NCBI GenBank assembly: GCA_022483015.1
Contig: JAKVOB010000001.1
Location: 372,001-436,000 of the forward strand
Source: Atopobiaceae bacterium
GTDB lineage: Bacteria > Actinomycetota > Coriobacteriia > Coriobacteriales > Atopobiaceae
DNA: 64,000 bases
Reading direction: 5' to 3'
The translations under genes were made by a program, and so were the position numbers. Each line of letters starts with the position of its first letter. Positions within the stretch are counted from its first letter, which is position 1. This document shows, piece after piece, positions 17,338 through 27,374 of this stretch. The notes under the pieces were generated by a model that saw only the letters and a list, made by a program, of their open reading frames with translations, ran no database searches and was not told where the DNA came from.

Positions 17338-20235
17338 ATGGCACGAGTCTCTGCCGGCACCAGGCGCAACACGGAGATGCTCCTGCTCATAGCAGGCTCC
17401 ATCCCCGTACTCCTGATCTATGCGATGTACGTCATCAACACGGGAGCCGAGCTCTCGGCCACCACGCTTGCGGTCCCCATAGGGCTCATCGTCGCCTTCG
17501 CGGCCGCCCATGTGGCCATCCGCTTCCTCGCACCGGGGGCCGACCCAGCCATCCTCCCCATCGTGTTCGTCCTCTCGGGCATAGGCATCACCTTCGTGAC
17601 CCGCCTGGCGCCCGACCTTGCCATGGGGCAGGTGCTCTGGCTCTTCGTGGGAGTCGCGGCCATGATCGCCGTGCTGGCCGTCGTACGTAACCTCGACGAC
17701 CTGGCCCGCTACAAGTACACGATCGGCATCGCGGGCGTGGCGCTCCTGCTCCTCCCCATGGTCATCGGAACCGAGCAGGGTGGCAGCAAGCTCTGGATAA
17801 CCTTCGGCGGCTTCTCGTTCCAGCCCGGCGAGATCGCGAAGATCCTCATCGTCCTGTTCCTGGCGAGCTACCTCGCGGACAACCGCGAGCTCCTCTCGGC
17901 GTCCACGCGCACCATCGGGCCCTTCTCGTTCCCGAGGCTGCGCATGCTCGCCCCGATGTTCGTCATGTGGGGGATGAGCCTGCTCGTCGTCGTCTTCGAG
18001 CGCGACCTCGGCAGCGCGCTGCTGTTCTTCACGATCTTCGTGGTCATGCTCTATGTGGCCACGGGACGCGTGAGCTACGTCCTGGTGAGCCTCGTGCTGC
18101 TCGCCATAGGCGGCGTCCTGTGCTACCACTTCTTCAATCACGTACGCGTCCGTGTGCAGATCTGGCTCGACCCGTTCGAGGATGCCTCGGGGTCGGGGCT
18201 GCAGATCGTGCAGTCGCTCTTCTCGCTTGCCGACGGCGGCCTTGTGGGGACGGGCATCGGCAAGGGCATGTGCGAGCTCATCCCCGTGGTCGAGTCCGAC
18301 TTCATCTTCTCTGCCATCGGCGAGGAGATGGGTCTGCTGGGTGCCTCGGCGGTCCTCATCCTCTATATGCTCCTCACGGTGCGCGGCCTCACCACGGCCG
18401 CCCGGGCCAAGTCGGACATGGCCGCCTTCACGGCCGTGGGCCTCACCACGTCCCTCTCGTTCCAGGCGTTCCTCATCGTGGCCGGCGTCACGAGGCTCCT
18501 CCCCCTCACGGGCGTGACCCTCCCCTTCATGAGCCAGGGCGGCAGCTCCCTGCTCTCGAGCTTCATCATCGTGGGATTGCTGCTCCGCGCTGGTGACCAG
18601 GGGACGGGCCGCTCCGCCGTGATCAGCGGCACCGGCATCGCGGCCACAAGCCCAGCCGCCGGCTCGGACGCCTCGGCGATGGCACCCTCCGCCGATGGGT
18701 CGCGCATGGTTCCCGTGGCCCATGGCGCCCACGTGCGAGGCCATTTCGGCATGAGGACGGCAGAGTCGGGCGTGCTCGGGCGCGTCGCCCTCGGACACCG
18801 CCTGACCATCCTCGTGACCTTCTTCGCGCTCCTCTTCGCGGCCCTCATCGCGAACCTGACCTACATCCAGGTGGTGAAGGCCCAGGACTACCAGGACATG
18901 CCCAACAACAACCACACCATCGCCAAGAGCTCCTACGTCCAACGCGGTGCCATCCTGACGTCTGATGGCGTCACGCTTGCCGAATCGGTCGCCCAGGCGG
19001 ACGGGACCTATATCCGCACCTATCCCGAGGGCTCGCTCGCAGCCCATGTGGTCGGCTACGTCTCGACCCAGTATGGTGCCACCGGCATCGAGGCCAGCAT
19101 GAACGACACCCTCACGGGCCATGCGGACTACTCGAGCTGGCAGGGAGCGCTCTACTCGCTCGCCGGCATCGACCAGCCTGGGTCGTCGGTGGTGCTGACC
19201 ATCAACTCGGGGATACAGCAGGCCGCCGAACAGGCGTTGGAGGGGTATACGGGCTCGATCGTGGTCCTCGACCCCAAGACAGGGGCGGTCCTTGCCGAGG
19301 CGTCATCGCCCACGTACTCCTATGACGACATCTCGACCATCATCTCGAGCGACTCGAGCGCCGGCGAGCTCGTGAACCGCGCCACACAGACGCTCTATGC
19401 CCCTGGCTCGACCTTCAAGGTGGTAACCCTCGCGGGCGCCCTCGACTCGGGGCTCGCGAGCCTCGACAGCACCTACTCGGCACCTGCGAGCATGGACATA
19501 GGCAATGCGGCCGTCACCAACGACCACAACAAGGACTACGGCACCATCAGCCTCTCCGAGGCCCTCGCCGTCTCATCCAACACGGCCTTTGGCCAGCTCG
19601 CCGACAAGCTCGGCTCCGACAAGCTCGTGAGCTACGCGAAGGCCTTCGGGTATGGCACGAGCCTCGGGCAGGACTTCTCGTGCCTCTCGTCACTCATGCC
19701 GACCGCCAGCGAGATGACCGAGTGGGAGACCGCCTGGGCAGGCTGCGGGCAGCCCGTGGGCGAGCACAAGAGTGCCGCGGGCCCACAGACCACCGTCATG
19801 CAGAACGCCGTGGTGGCTGCCGCCATCGCGAACGGTGGGACCGTGATGGACCCCTACGTGGTGGACCACGTGCTCTCCGCCTCGGGAGCGACCACCCAGA
19901 CCACCTCGTCCCGCTCGCTCGGCCAGGCGTGCTCCAGCTCGACCGCCGCCTCGGTCAAGGAGGCCATGCTCGGCGTCGTGCAGTCGGGCACCGGGACGGC
20001 CGCACAGGTCTCGGGTGTGAAGGTCGCCGGCAAGACCGGCACGGCACAGGTGTCGAACGGGAACATGAACTCGCTCTTCATCGGCTTCGCGCCCTATGAC
20101 TCACCCACCCTCGCGATCTCGATATGCGTCGAGGGTTCCAACAGCGAGAACATCGAGGGCCTCGCAGCCCAGCTTGCGGGACAGGTCCTCTCGCAGTCCC
20201 TGAGCATCCAGTCGAAGGGGTCGACGACGTCATGA
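17338..20235 (+). CDS. Natural fusion of a SEDS glycosyltransferase (RodA/FtsW) and a class B penicillin-binding protein
   Basis: Residues about 20-420 are a multi-helix SEDS peptidoglycan polymerase, with conserved [12 protein letters not shown] (D223) and the C-terminal region [20 protein letters not shown] 65-residue low-complexity linker follows. A membrane helix (about 489-513) then leads into a class B PBP with transpeptidase motifs S691-TFK, S746-S747-N748 and K899-T900-G901. The two activities normally sit on separate interacting proteins encoded by neighbouring rodA and pbpA. Here they share one 965-residue chain with no stop or frameshift. The ATG at 17338 follows pstP by 1 bp with a G-rich ribosome site. 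Confidence 0.93.
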   Translation: MARVSAGTRRNTEMLLLIAGSIPVLLIYAMYVINTGAELSATTLAVPIGLIVAFAAAHVAIRFLAPGADPAILPIVFVLSGIGITFVTRLAPDLAMGQVLWLFVGVAAMIAVLAVVRNLDDLARYKYTIGIAGVALLLLPMVIGTEQGGSKLWITFGGFSFQPGEIAKILIVLFLASYLADNRELLSASTRTIGPFSFPRLRMLAPMFVMWGMSLLVVVFERDLGSALLFFTIFVVMLYVATGRVSYVLVSLVLLAIGGVLCYHFFNHVRVRVQIWLDPFEDASGSGLQIVQSLFSLADGGLVGTGIGKGMCELIPVVESDFIFSAIGEEMGLLGASAVLILYMLLTVRGLTTAARAKSDMAAFTAVGLTTSLSFQAFLIVAGVTRLLPLTGVTLPFMSQGGSSLLSSFIIVGLLLRAGDQGTGRSAVISGTGIAATSPAAGSDASAMAPSADGSRMVPVAHGAHVRGHFGMRTAESGVLGRVALGHRLTILVTFFALLFAALIANLTYIQVVKAQDYQDMPNNNHTIAKSSYVQRGAILTSDGVTLAESVAQADGTYIRTYPEGSLAAHVVGYVSTQYGATGIEASMNDTLTGHADYSSWQGALYSLAGIDQPGSSVVLTINSGIQQAAEQALEGYTGSIVVLDPKTGAVLAEASSPTYSYDDISTIISSDSSAGELVNRATQTLYAPGSTFKVVTLAGALDSGLASLDSTYSAPASMDIGNAAVTNDHNKDYGTISLSEALAVSSNTAFGQLADKLGSDKLVSYAKAFGYGTSLGQDFSCLSSLMPTASEMTEWETAWAGCGQPVGEHKSAAGPQTTVMQNAVVAAAIANGGTVMDPYVVDHVLSASGATTQTTSSRSLGQACSSSTAASVKEAMLGVVQSGTGTAAQVSGVKVAGKTGTAQVSNGNMNSLFIGFAPYDSPTLAISICVEGSNSENIEGLAAQLAGQVLSQSLSIQSKGSTTS

Positions 20236-20352
20236 CACACAGGGACACATGCGCAGCGCAGGTGGAGGAGACCCCGCCTCGATGCAGACCGGCACGACTA
20301 CCAGGTACAGTTAAGGACGCAGCGCCTTCGCTCGGCGAGATGGGAGCACGAC

Positions 20353-22170
20353 ATGGCAGGTAGGGTACTCGGCGGACGCTACACCGTCCAAGACAAGGTC
20401 GGCATCGGTGGCATGGCCACCGTCTATCGCGGCCTCGACAACGTGCTCGGGCGGACCGTCGCCATCAAGACGATGCTGCCGCAGTACGCGGCGGACCCGT
20501 CGTTCGCGGCCCGCTTCAAGCAGGAGGCACAGGCTGCCGCCGCGCTCCAGAGCCCGTACATCGTGGGCGTCTACGACTGGGGCAAGGACGGCGAGACGTA
20601 CTACATCATCATGGAGTACCTCCGTGGCACCGACCTCAAGAGCGGCATCCGCAAGCACGGGGCCCTCGACTGCAAGAAGGTCGCGCAGATCGGCAGCCAG
20701 ATCTGCCAGGCGCTCGCCGTGGCCCACCGCCATGACATCATCCACCGCGACATCAAGCCGCAGAACATCATGGTGCAGCCGGATGGCAACATCAAGGTGA
20801 TGGACTTCGGCATCGCCCGCGCAAAGAACTCGCACCTCACGGCCGACAACTCGGTGCTGGGCACGGCCCACTACGTGAGCCCCGAGCAGACGCAGGGCAA
20901 GGAGCTCGGCCCCACTTCGGACCTCTACTCCCTTGGCATCGTGATGTACGAGGCCGCCACGGGACGCGTCCCCTTCGATGGCGACGATGCCATCGCCGTG
21001 GCCCTGAAGCAGGTCAACGAGCAGCCCGTTCCCCCCAGCCAGATCAACCCCAACGTCGACGCCGCGCTCGAGAGCATCATCCTGAAGTGCATGCAGAAGA
21101 ACCCCGCCGACCGCTTCCAGACGGCCGACGAGCTACGCCATGCCCTCACCGACTACCTCTCCGGCCGCATGGTGAGCCTGGGCGAGGCCACCTCGATGCT
21201 CTCGGCCACGCCCACCTCGCAGCTCAACCGCAACTCCGCAGGCTCGACGAGCGCCATGCCGAGGGCCGGCTCGCCGATCTCCACGAGCAGCACTGGCTCC
21301 ACAGGCCGCTCTGCCACGGAGGAGGCCGCCGAGGCCAAGAAGAAGCACAAGAAGCACGTCATCATCGGTGTGGTCTGCGCCATCCTGGCCGTCGCGGCGA
21401 TCGCTGCCGCGGCCTATGCGCTGCTCAACCAGAGCTCGGCCACCGAGACGGTCCCCAACCTGCTTGGCCTCACCAAGGACAGTGCCATCAGCCAGATCGA
21501 GAGCACCGACTTCTTCACGGAGGGCACGGTCAAGGAGGAGTACTCCTCCACCGTCGACTCCGGCAAGGTGATCGACCAGGACCCCGACTCCGGCAAGACC
21601 GCGACCAAGGGCACCAAGATCAACCTCGTGATATCCAAGGGCCCCGAGCCCGCGGCAGACGTGACGGTCCCCGACCTCAGCAACATGACGCCGTCCGAGG
21701 CGGAGGCCGCCCTCACGAAGCTCGGCCTCAAGGGCCAGGCTGGTGACTCGGTCTTCTCCGACACGATCGAGTCCGGCCACGTGGCCACCCAGGACCAGGC
21801 CGCCAACCAGACGGCGAAGGCTGGGGACACCATCACCTACCACCTCTCGAAGGGCGTCGAGTCAGTGAGCGTCCCGAGCGTGGTGGGCAAGAGCCAGAGC
21901 TCGGCCACCTCGACGCTCCAGAACTCGGGCTTCACCGTGGACGTCGAGACCGACTACAGCGACAGCTATGACTCGGGTACCGTCATGTCGCAGAGCCCCT
22001 CGTCGGGCTCCTCGGCCTCGAAGGGTGCGACCGTGACCATCACGGTCTCGAAGGGCTCCAAGCCCGCGCCCTCGCCGACGTCGGTCACCTCCCCCACCAC
22101 CACCTCGGCTGCCACCACCTCGGCTGCCACGACCTCGGCTGCCACGAGCGCTGCGACGACGAGCAACTAG
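20353..22170 (+). CDS. pknB: Ser/Thr protein kinase PknB with three PASTA domains
   Basis: Kinase domain residues about 10-270: glycine loop GIGGMATVY, K39, HRD 131-133 with N138, and DFG 151-153. A basic juxtamembrane region and a single membrane helix (335-358) lead to three extracellular PASTA repeats starting near residues 366, 434 and 503. PASTA domains bind peptidoglycan fragments. The tail is Thr/Ala/Ser rich. The start has GGGAG upstream. It lies 117 bp after the SEDS-PBP gene and probably shares the operon, with a possible internal promoter in that gap. Confidence 0.96.
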   Translation: MAGRVLGGRYTVQDKVGIGGMATVYRGLDNVLGRTVAIKTMLPQYAADPSFAARFKQEAQAAAALQSPYIVGVYDWGKDGETYYIIMEYLRGTDLKSGIRKHGALDCKKVAQIGSQICQALAVAHRHDIIHRDIKPQNIMVQPDGNIKVMDFGIARAKNSHLTADNSVLGTAHYVSPEQTQGKELGPTSDLYSLGIVMYEAATGRVPFDGDDAIAVALKQVNEQPVPPSQINPNVDAALESIILKCMQKNPADRFQTADELRHALTDYLSGRMVSLGEATSMLSATPTSQLNRNSAGSTSAMPRAGSPISTSSTGSTGRSATEEAAEAKKKHKKHVIIGVVCAILAVAAIAAAAYALLNQSSATETVPNLLGLTKDSAISQIESTDFFTEGTVKEEYSSTVDSGKVIDQDPDSGKTATKGTKINLVISKGPEPAADVTVPDLSNMTPSEAEAALTKLGLKGQAGDSVFSDTIESGHVATQDQAANQTAKAGDTITYHLSKGVESVSVPSVVGKSQSSATSTLQNSGFTVDVETDYSDSYDSGTVMSQSPSSGSSASKGATVTITVSKGSKPAPSPTSVTSPTTTSAATTSAATTSAATSAATTSN

Positions 22171-22178
22171 TCCCGAGC

Positions 22179-23717
22179 ATGCAGGACGTGCCCGACACAC
22201 GACGACCCAGCTCCTCTGCGACCCACAGGCTGCAGGAGCTGGGTCGTTCCCTTGACTGGCGCGCCTGCGTCCTCGTGGCCTCGGTGGCCGCCTGTCTGGC
22301 GATGGGTGCCTTCCATGAGCCGTGGGCGGACGAGGCCCAGGCATGGCTCCTCGCACGTGACCAGTCGTGGGCCAGCCTCCTCGCGAACATACGGTACGAG
22401 GGGACGCCACCGGGCTGGCACTGCCTGCTGAAGTTCCTCATCACGCTAGGCCTTCCATATAGAGCGCTGTTCCTGGTACCATGCGCCGCCGTGACATGGG
22501 GCACCTGGCTCCTGCTCTATCGCGTCGAGGCGCCCCGGTGGACCAAGCTGCTGCTGCCCTTCTCGTACTTCGTGCTCTATCAGGGCGGCGTCATCGCCCG
22601 GAGCTACTCCCTGGTCTATCCGCTGCTGATGCTCGTCGTCGCATTCTGGTCCTCCCGCGGGAGACATCCCTGGCGCCTGGCCGCGACCCTCGTCGCGCTG
22701 GCGCTCGCGTGCGCGCAGTCGATGATCGTGTCCGGCTCGCTCTGGCTCATCTGGGGGACCGAGACGCTCCTGTCGTCGCGTCGCACCCGCAAGGAGACTG
22801 GCGAGAAGGACGCCCCGCGCCACGCCATAGGACAGCTTGCGCCCCTGGCGATCGTTGCCTGCTGCTACCTGGGAATCGTCGTCCTCGTGCACACGCCGTC
22901 CGACGCCATCACCGCCGCCGGTGTGACCGACGACGTCGCGAACGGGCTCGGCTCCATGCTCTCATGGGTGTTCGGGGCCTGCGTGGTGCTTCTCGGCGAC
23001 GTAAGCGCGGCACGGATGGGCGGGGCCCTGCTCATAGGGCTGGCCTGCGTCTGCTACGCACGCGGCAGACGCACGAACGGCATCAGGTTCGCCGTGTGCG
23101 TGCTGCCGCTCCTTGCCTTCCTGGGACTCGTGGTCTGCAAGCCTTGGCACCTGGCGGTGCTGTTCTATGCCATCGCAGCCGGCCTCCTGCTGTTCCCGCC
23201 ATTCGGCTCCAGGACGGACGACGAGCGCTCGGACGCCCTCGTACGAGCGGATGCCCCGCTGCTGAGGCGCACGGGAACCGTGACCTGCGCAGCGCTCCTC
23301 TCGCTCGCCGTCGTCGCGACCGGTTGCGCGGGCATCTACGACATCGGCAGCCGCTATGCAGCCGGTTCCGATGTGGCCGCGTTCCTCCAGGACGAGGGCC
23401 TCGCGGACCAGACGGTATGCGGGTTGTGGTACAACGCCGTGGACGTGGAGCCCTACTTCGACGGGGCGCTCCTGGCCAACCTTGGTGGACGCTCGGGCTT
23501 CCTCTGGTCCACCTCGAACGGCAGCTGGTCGATGGGACAGATCGAGCAGAGCGACCCAGCCGCCGTCGTGGTGGACCACGACACGGCCGGGTCATGGGCT
23601 GACCTCACGGACTGGCTCGTGGCGCATGGCTACGTAGCCCACGAGTTCGAAGCCCACACGTACTTCCAGTTCGGGACGTCGGGCGACTCGGGCTACACGG
23701 TCTACGTGCGGCCGTAG
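22179..23717 (+). CDS. GT-C-type multi-pass membrane protein, probable glycosyltransferase
   Basis: The 512-residue protein has about ten hydrophobic helices. An early external motif, EPWADEAQAWLLARD, resembles the acidic first-loop site of GT-C (ArnT/PMT-like) lipid-phosphate-sugar transferases. A TPPGWHCLLKF segment follows, also typical of that group, and the C-terminal part after the last helix (from about residue 400) is soluble. Substrate is unknown. The start is uncertain: a terminator-like hairpin (22202-22247) falls inside the first 23 codons and no good ribosome site precedes the ATG. A start near 22275 (GTG) is possible. Confidence 0.7.
   Translation: MQDVPDTRRPSSSATHRLQELGRSLDWRACVLVASVAACLAMGAFHEPWADEAQAWLLARDQSWASLLANIRYEGTPPGWHCLLKFLITLGLPYRALFLVPCAAVTWGTWLLLYRVEAPRWTKLLLPFSYFVLYQGGVIARSYSLVYPLLMLVVAFWSSRGRHPWRLAATLVALALACAQSMIVSGSLWLIWGTETLLSSRRTRKETGEKDAPRHAIGQLAPLAIVACCYLGIVVLVHTPSDAITAAGVTDDVANGLGSMLSWVFGACVVLLGDVSAARMGGALLIGLACVCYARGRRTNGIRFAVCVLPLLAFLGLVVCKPWHLAVLFYAIAAGLLLFPPFGSRTDDERSDALVRADAPLLRRTGTVTCAALLSLAVVATGCAGIYDIGSRYAAGSDVAAFLQDEGLADQTVCGLWYNAVDVEPYFDGALLANLGGRSGFLWSTSNGSWSMGQIEQSDPAAVVVDHDTAGSWADLTDWLVAHGYVAHEFEAHTYFQFGTSGDSGYTVYVRP
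22202..22247 (+). terminator. Strong hairpin after pknB, overlapping the 5' end of the next frame
   Basis: A perfect 14-bp inverted repeat (22202-22215 with 22234-22247, ACGACCCAGCTCCT and its complement) encloses an 18-nt loop and is followed by TTCCCTTG. It is well placed as the terminator of the pknB operon. Confidence 0.65.
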
Positions 23718-23758
23718 CGACAAGGGTCCGTCCAGGTCCTCGTCAGGCGCCGAGCACC

Positions 23759-24817
23759 CTATACCGGCAGGATGCGGAAGCCCCTACCGGCACGCACGTG
23801 CTCGAGGAACGGTAGGTCCTCCCCTATCACCTGACCGATGACGTTCACCCTGGGCTCGCAGGCAAGGTCGCGTCGGGCTATCTCGAGCTCGCCCGCATAC
23901 CGCGCGTATCCGACGTTGCCGACCGAGATGCTGCCGAAGGGACGGGGACTGGGCGGGAGTGCCTCGTAGGCATGCCCGCCCGCGGCGGCATAGCCCCGAG
24001 ACTCCTGTGAGCGAATCACGTACTCGGACGAGTCGGGCCTGTCATGGTGGAGGCCGGCCACGGCATCCTCCCAACCGGCGTCCACACTCGCCCGAAGCAC
24101 CAGCTCGTCGGCTGACAGCTGTGCCATGCGGTTCCATGTCTCCCCCGCCAGGTCAGGATCACCGACCAGCACGACATCGGTGTCGGCGTCGGCGAGCTCC
24201 AATGCGGCCAGCGCGATCGCGTCGCCCGTGGCGCCACGATGCGCCTCGACCGTGGGCAGGCCCTCATGCAAGGGGCCGCGCAAGGTCCCGTCACCCGGCA
24301 CGAAGGCCATCGTGGTGAGCCCGAGGTCCGCGAGCCATCGGTTGGTCCGGGCCACCGCCGGGAGGGCAAGGCCCGTGAGCGGCTTGGGATAGAAGTTATG
24401 GCAGGCATCGAAGCGGGCGAGGTCCGCACCTGCGGACCTCCACGAGCGCACGACGTCGCGCGTGATCGTGGACGCGTTGAAGACCACGCGGAAGTCCTGC
24501 GACAGCTCGACGACCTGGGCAGGGGTGAAGCCGTAGTCAAGCCGTATGTGGTCGACCCCGAGGCCGATCAGGTCATGCATCGTGTCGCACCCGAGAAGGG
24601 CCAGCGTCTTGGGGGAGACGTCGGCCACGAGCGGGAGCCCGGCCTCATGGCAGAGCCCCAGCAGCTGATGCACCTCACGAGCGTGGTCGATGCCCTCCTC
24701 CTCGGGAATCTGCAGCGACGTGAAGGCAAGGCTGGCACCCACGCTGACCGCCCTCGACACAATCGCGGCATTGTCGTCGGCACCCGTCGACAGGTACAAG
24801 GAGATTCCCGTCCTCAT
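23759..24817 (-). CDS. mupG: DUF871 protein, probable 6-phospho-N-acetylmuramidase (MupG-like)
   Basis: The 352-residue protein starts MRTGISLYLSTGADD and contains the DUF871 hallmarks: GVDHIRLDYGF near the catalytic face of a TIM barrel, ARFDACHNFYPKPLTGL, and a C-terminal small domain (FGSISVGNVGYARYAGELEIA). In S. aureus the DUF871 protein MupG hydrolyses MurNAc-6-phosphate-GlcNAc made by the MurP transporter. The gene lies 119 bp downstream of the murP-like gene on the same strand, which supports that role. A hairpin in the gap may reduce read-through. Confidence 0.82.
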   Translation of the reverse strand: MRTGISLYLSTGADDNAAIVSRAVSVGASLAFTSLQIPEEEGIDHAREVHQLLGLCHEAGLPLVADVSPKTLALLGCDTMHDLIGLGVDHIRLDYGFTPAQVVELSQDFRVVFNASTITRDVVRSWRSAGADLARFDACHNFYPKPLTGLALPAVARTNRWLADLGLTTMAFVPGDGTLRGPLHEGLPTVEAHRGATGDAIALAALELADADTDVVLVGDPDLAGETWNRMAQLSADELVLRASVDAGWEDAVAGLHHDRPDSSEYVIRSQESRGYAAAGGHAYEALPPSPRPFGSISVGNVGYARYAGELEIARRDLACEPRVNVIGQVIGEDLPFLEHVRAGRGFRILPV

Positions 24818-24885
24818 ATGACCACCTGACCCTCCCGGCCGCCCAAGCGACCACATCCGAGACCATACCCCGTCACGAGCACAGA

Positions 24886-24917
24886 GGGGAGGTGCCATGG
24901 CCACATAGCACCTCCCC
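24886..24917 (-). terminator. Intercistronic hairpin between murP and mupG
   Basis: GGGGAGGTGC (24886-24895) and GCACCTCCCC (24908-24917) form a perfect 10-bp stem with a 12-nt loop. It may be a partial terminator or mRNA stabiliser within the MurNAc operon. Confidence 0.55.
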
Positions 24918-24936
24918 AAGAGACGACCCGGTGCCA

Positions 24937-26418
24937 CTACTCCCCGTAGACGTCGTTGATGCGCTTCTCGTCCACGCCGAAGAACCAGGTGAGCACGAAG
25001 CCGGCGGCATAGGCGACGAGCATCGCGATGACATAGAGCCACTGGGTGCCTGGCACCACGATGAGCAGGCCGAAGAGACCAGACACACCTTGGCTCACGG
25101 TCCCGAGGTGGAACAGCCACGCAAGCACGCCTCCGAAGCCGGCACCCAGGCAGGCGGTCACGAAGGGCTTGCCGAGAGGCAGGGTCACGGCATACATGAG
25201 GGGCTCGCCGATGCCGAGGATACCCACGGGCAGCGACTCGCGGATGTACTTCCGGGCCTTCTGGTTCTTGGTCTTGAGATAGAGGGCGAAGCCTGCACCC
25301 ACCTGGCCGCCGCCCGCCATCATGAGGATGGGCAGCAGGTAGTTGACGCCAGCCGTGGGCCCGTTCGGGTCGTTGAGCATGGCATGGATCGGCGTGAGCG
25401 CCTGGTGCAGCCCGACCGACACGAGCGGCAGGAAGGAGGCGGACAGGATGTAGCCACCCACGGCACCGAACGAGCTATAGACGAACTGCAGCGCGAAGAA
25501 GATGCCCTGGGTGAGGAAGGCGCCGATCGGCTGGAGCACGATGACGGCCACGATGCTGCCGATGCAGACCGTGAGCAGCGGCGTCAGGAACGTATCGAGG
25601 ATGTTGGGCACGACCTTGTGGAACCAACGCTCGAGGACCGCGAAGAAGATGCCGCAGATGAGCGCCGCGAGCAGGCCGCCGGCCGCAGGGTTGTAGGTGG
25701 TCGAGTAGGTGATGGCGATCGTACCCGTCGTCTGCGAGAAGGCCGGCGTGGGCATCGCGAAGGGCAGCGACACGAGCGACGAGGCACCGTCAGCGGCCTT
25801 CTTGAGCAGCGGCATGGCCGTGTTGGAGATGGACAGGGCGCCGGCCATGGCACCCAGGACGCCCGAGCCTCCCCACTCCTTGCATGCGTTGATGCCTACG
25901 AGAATCGGCAGATAGAGGAAGAGCGCCCAGCCCATCGTGCTGATGCAGGCGTACCACCACTCGCCTGCGAGGGCATTGCCCGTCGAGACGTTGATGACGT
26001 TGGTGATGCCGTTGATGAGGCCAGCAGAGATGATGCCGGGGAGCAGCGGCACGAAGATGTTTCCGATGCGCTTGAGGAAGCGCTGTACGGGCTTGTCGTG
26101 CTTGGCCTTCTGGGCCGCCTTGTTCTCGGCCGCGGCCTCTCCCACGCTCACCTCCTGGTCGCCGGCATGGATATGGGTGAGCTTCACGAACTCGGCGAGC
26201 ACCTTGTTGACCACGCCTGGCCCGAAGACGACCTCGAGCCGATCGCCGTCGCTCACGACGGAGAGCACCCCCTCGATGGCCTTGAGCCCCTCGAGGTCGA
26301 CCTTCGTCGCATCTGCCACCTTGAGACGCAGGCGCGTCATGCAGGCGGCATTTCCGAGGACGTTCGGCACACCCCCGACATGCTCGGCAACATCGGCCGC
26401 GACCTTTGCATAGTCCAT
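24937..26418 (-). CDS. murP: PTS EIIBC transporter, probable MurNAc or MurNAc-GlcNAc permease
   Basis: The 493-residue protein has an N-terminal EIIB domain of the glucose/sucrose family, with phosphocysteine C26 in NAACMTRLRLKV. A linker leads to a ten-helix EIIC domain with the GIGEPLMYAVTLPLGKPF signature. No EIIA domain is fused, so an EIIA from elsewhere is required. The neighbours murR, murQ and a DUF871 gene point to N-acetylmuramic acid or its disaccharide rather than sucrose or trehalose. The start MDYAKVAADVAEHV has AAGGAAG upstream. Confidence 0.88.
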   Translation of the reverse strand: MDYAKVAADVAEHVGGVPNVLGNAACMTRLRLKVADATKVDLEGLKAIEGVLSVVSDGDRLEVVFGPGVVNKVLAEFVKLTHIHAGDQEVSVGEAAAENKAAQKAKHDKPVQRFLKRIGNIFVPLLPGIISAGLINGITNVINVSTGNALAGEWWYACISTMGWALFLYLPILVGINACKEWGGSGVLGAMAGALSISNTAMPLLKKAADGASSLVSLPFAMPTPAFSQTTGTIAITYSTTYNPAAGGLLAALICGIFFAVLERWFHKVVPNILDTFLTPLLTVCIGSIVAVIVLQPIGAFLTQGIFFALQFVYSSFGAVGGYILSASFLPLVSVGLHQALTPIHAMLNDPNGPTAGVNYLLPILMMAGGGQVGAGFALYLKTKNQKARKYIRESLPVGILGIGEPLMYAVTLPLGKPFVTACLGAGFGGVLAWLFHLGTVSQGVSGLFGLLIVVPGTQWLYVIAMLVAYAAGFVLTWFFGVDEKRINDVYGE

Positions 26419-26455
26419 GATGTCTTCCTTTCCTTCTGATGTGCCTGGACCCGGC

Positions 26456-27373
26456 CTAGCCGATGGCCCTCCTGATATGACCCGATGCAACCTCGAGACG
26501 AGCGCGTGCCTCGCAGACGTCGACCCCCGCAAGGATCATGACGATGGCGCACTTGACGTCGCCGTCGGCTGACGAGAGGGCCGAGGAGGCCTCCTCTCGC
26601 GAGCACCCACAGGCATCCATCGTGATGTTGAGGGCACGCGACACGAGCTTCTCGTTGGTCTGCTGCACGTCGACCATGAGGTTCTGGTAGACCTTGCCGA
26701 TGCCGACCATGGCACCGGTCGAGATCATGTTGAGGACCATCTTCTGTGCCGTGCCCGCCTTGAGACGCGTGGAGCCCGTGAGGACCTCGGGACCGGTGAC
26801 CGGCTCTATCGCAAGGTCGGCGACCTTCCCTATCTCGGAGTCCCTGTTGCAGGAGAGCGCCACGGTCCTGCACCCCACCCGCCTCGCATAGGCCAGGCCG
26901 CCCAGAACGTAGGGGGTCCGTCCGCTTGCGGCGACGCCGATGGCGAGGTCGTGCGGAGCCAGGTCGATTCCGGCCATCTCCTCTGCACAGAGGGTGTCGC
27001 TGTCCTCGGCGCCCTCGGCAGCGCGGACGAAGGCGGAGTCGCCGCCGGCGATCATGCCCACCACGACATCGGGAGAGACCCCGAAGGTGGGTGGGCACTC
27101 CACCGCGTCGAGCACGCCGAGACGTCCCGACGTCCCCGCACCGAAGTAGATGATCCTGCCACCATCGGAGAGGCTGGAGGTCGCCCATTCGATGGCCTGT
27201 GCCACCTGAGGTATCACCTCACGGACGGCCGCCACGACCTTCTCGTCCTCTCGGTTCATGGCGCGGGCGACCTCGAGCGGGCTCATCTCGTCCAGATGGG
27301 ACGTGTCCGGGTTCCTCTCCTCGGTGGTGAGGTGGGAGAGGTCCACCACCGGTTGCTCATTCGTCGTCTTCAC
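26456..27373 (-). CDS. murQ: N-acetylmuramic acid 6-phosphate etherase
   Basis: MurQ cleaves the D-lactyl ether of MurNAc-6-phosphate, giving GlcNAc-6-phosphate. The 305-residue protein has the SIS-domain motifs IIYFGAGTSGRLGVLDAVECPPTFG and GVAASGRTPYVLGGL. It carries the two expected glutamates in AVECPP and AAEGAEDS and the family segment GSTRLKAGTAQKMVLNM, and ends with a UBA-like helical domain. The GTG start lies 1 bp after the murR stop with GGGGGAG about 8 nt upstream, so it is coupled to murR. Confidence 0.95.
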   Translation of the reverse strand: MKTTNEQPVVDLSHLTTEERNPDTSHLDEMSPLEVARAMNREDEKVVAAVREVIPQVAQAIEWATSSLSDGGRIIYFGAGTSGRLGVLDAVECPPTFGVSPDVVVGMIAGGDSAFVRAAEGAEDSDTLCAEEMAGIDLAPHDLAIGVAASGRTPYVLGGLAYARRVGCRTVALSCNRDSEIGKVADLAIEPVTGPEVLTGSTRLKAGTAQKMVLNMISTGAMVGIGKVYQNLMVDVQQTNEKLVSRALNITMDACGCSREEASSALSSADGDVKCAIVMILAGVDVCEARARLEVASGHIRRAIG

Positions 27374-27374
27374 T

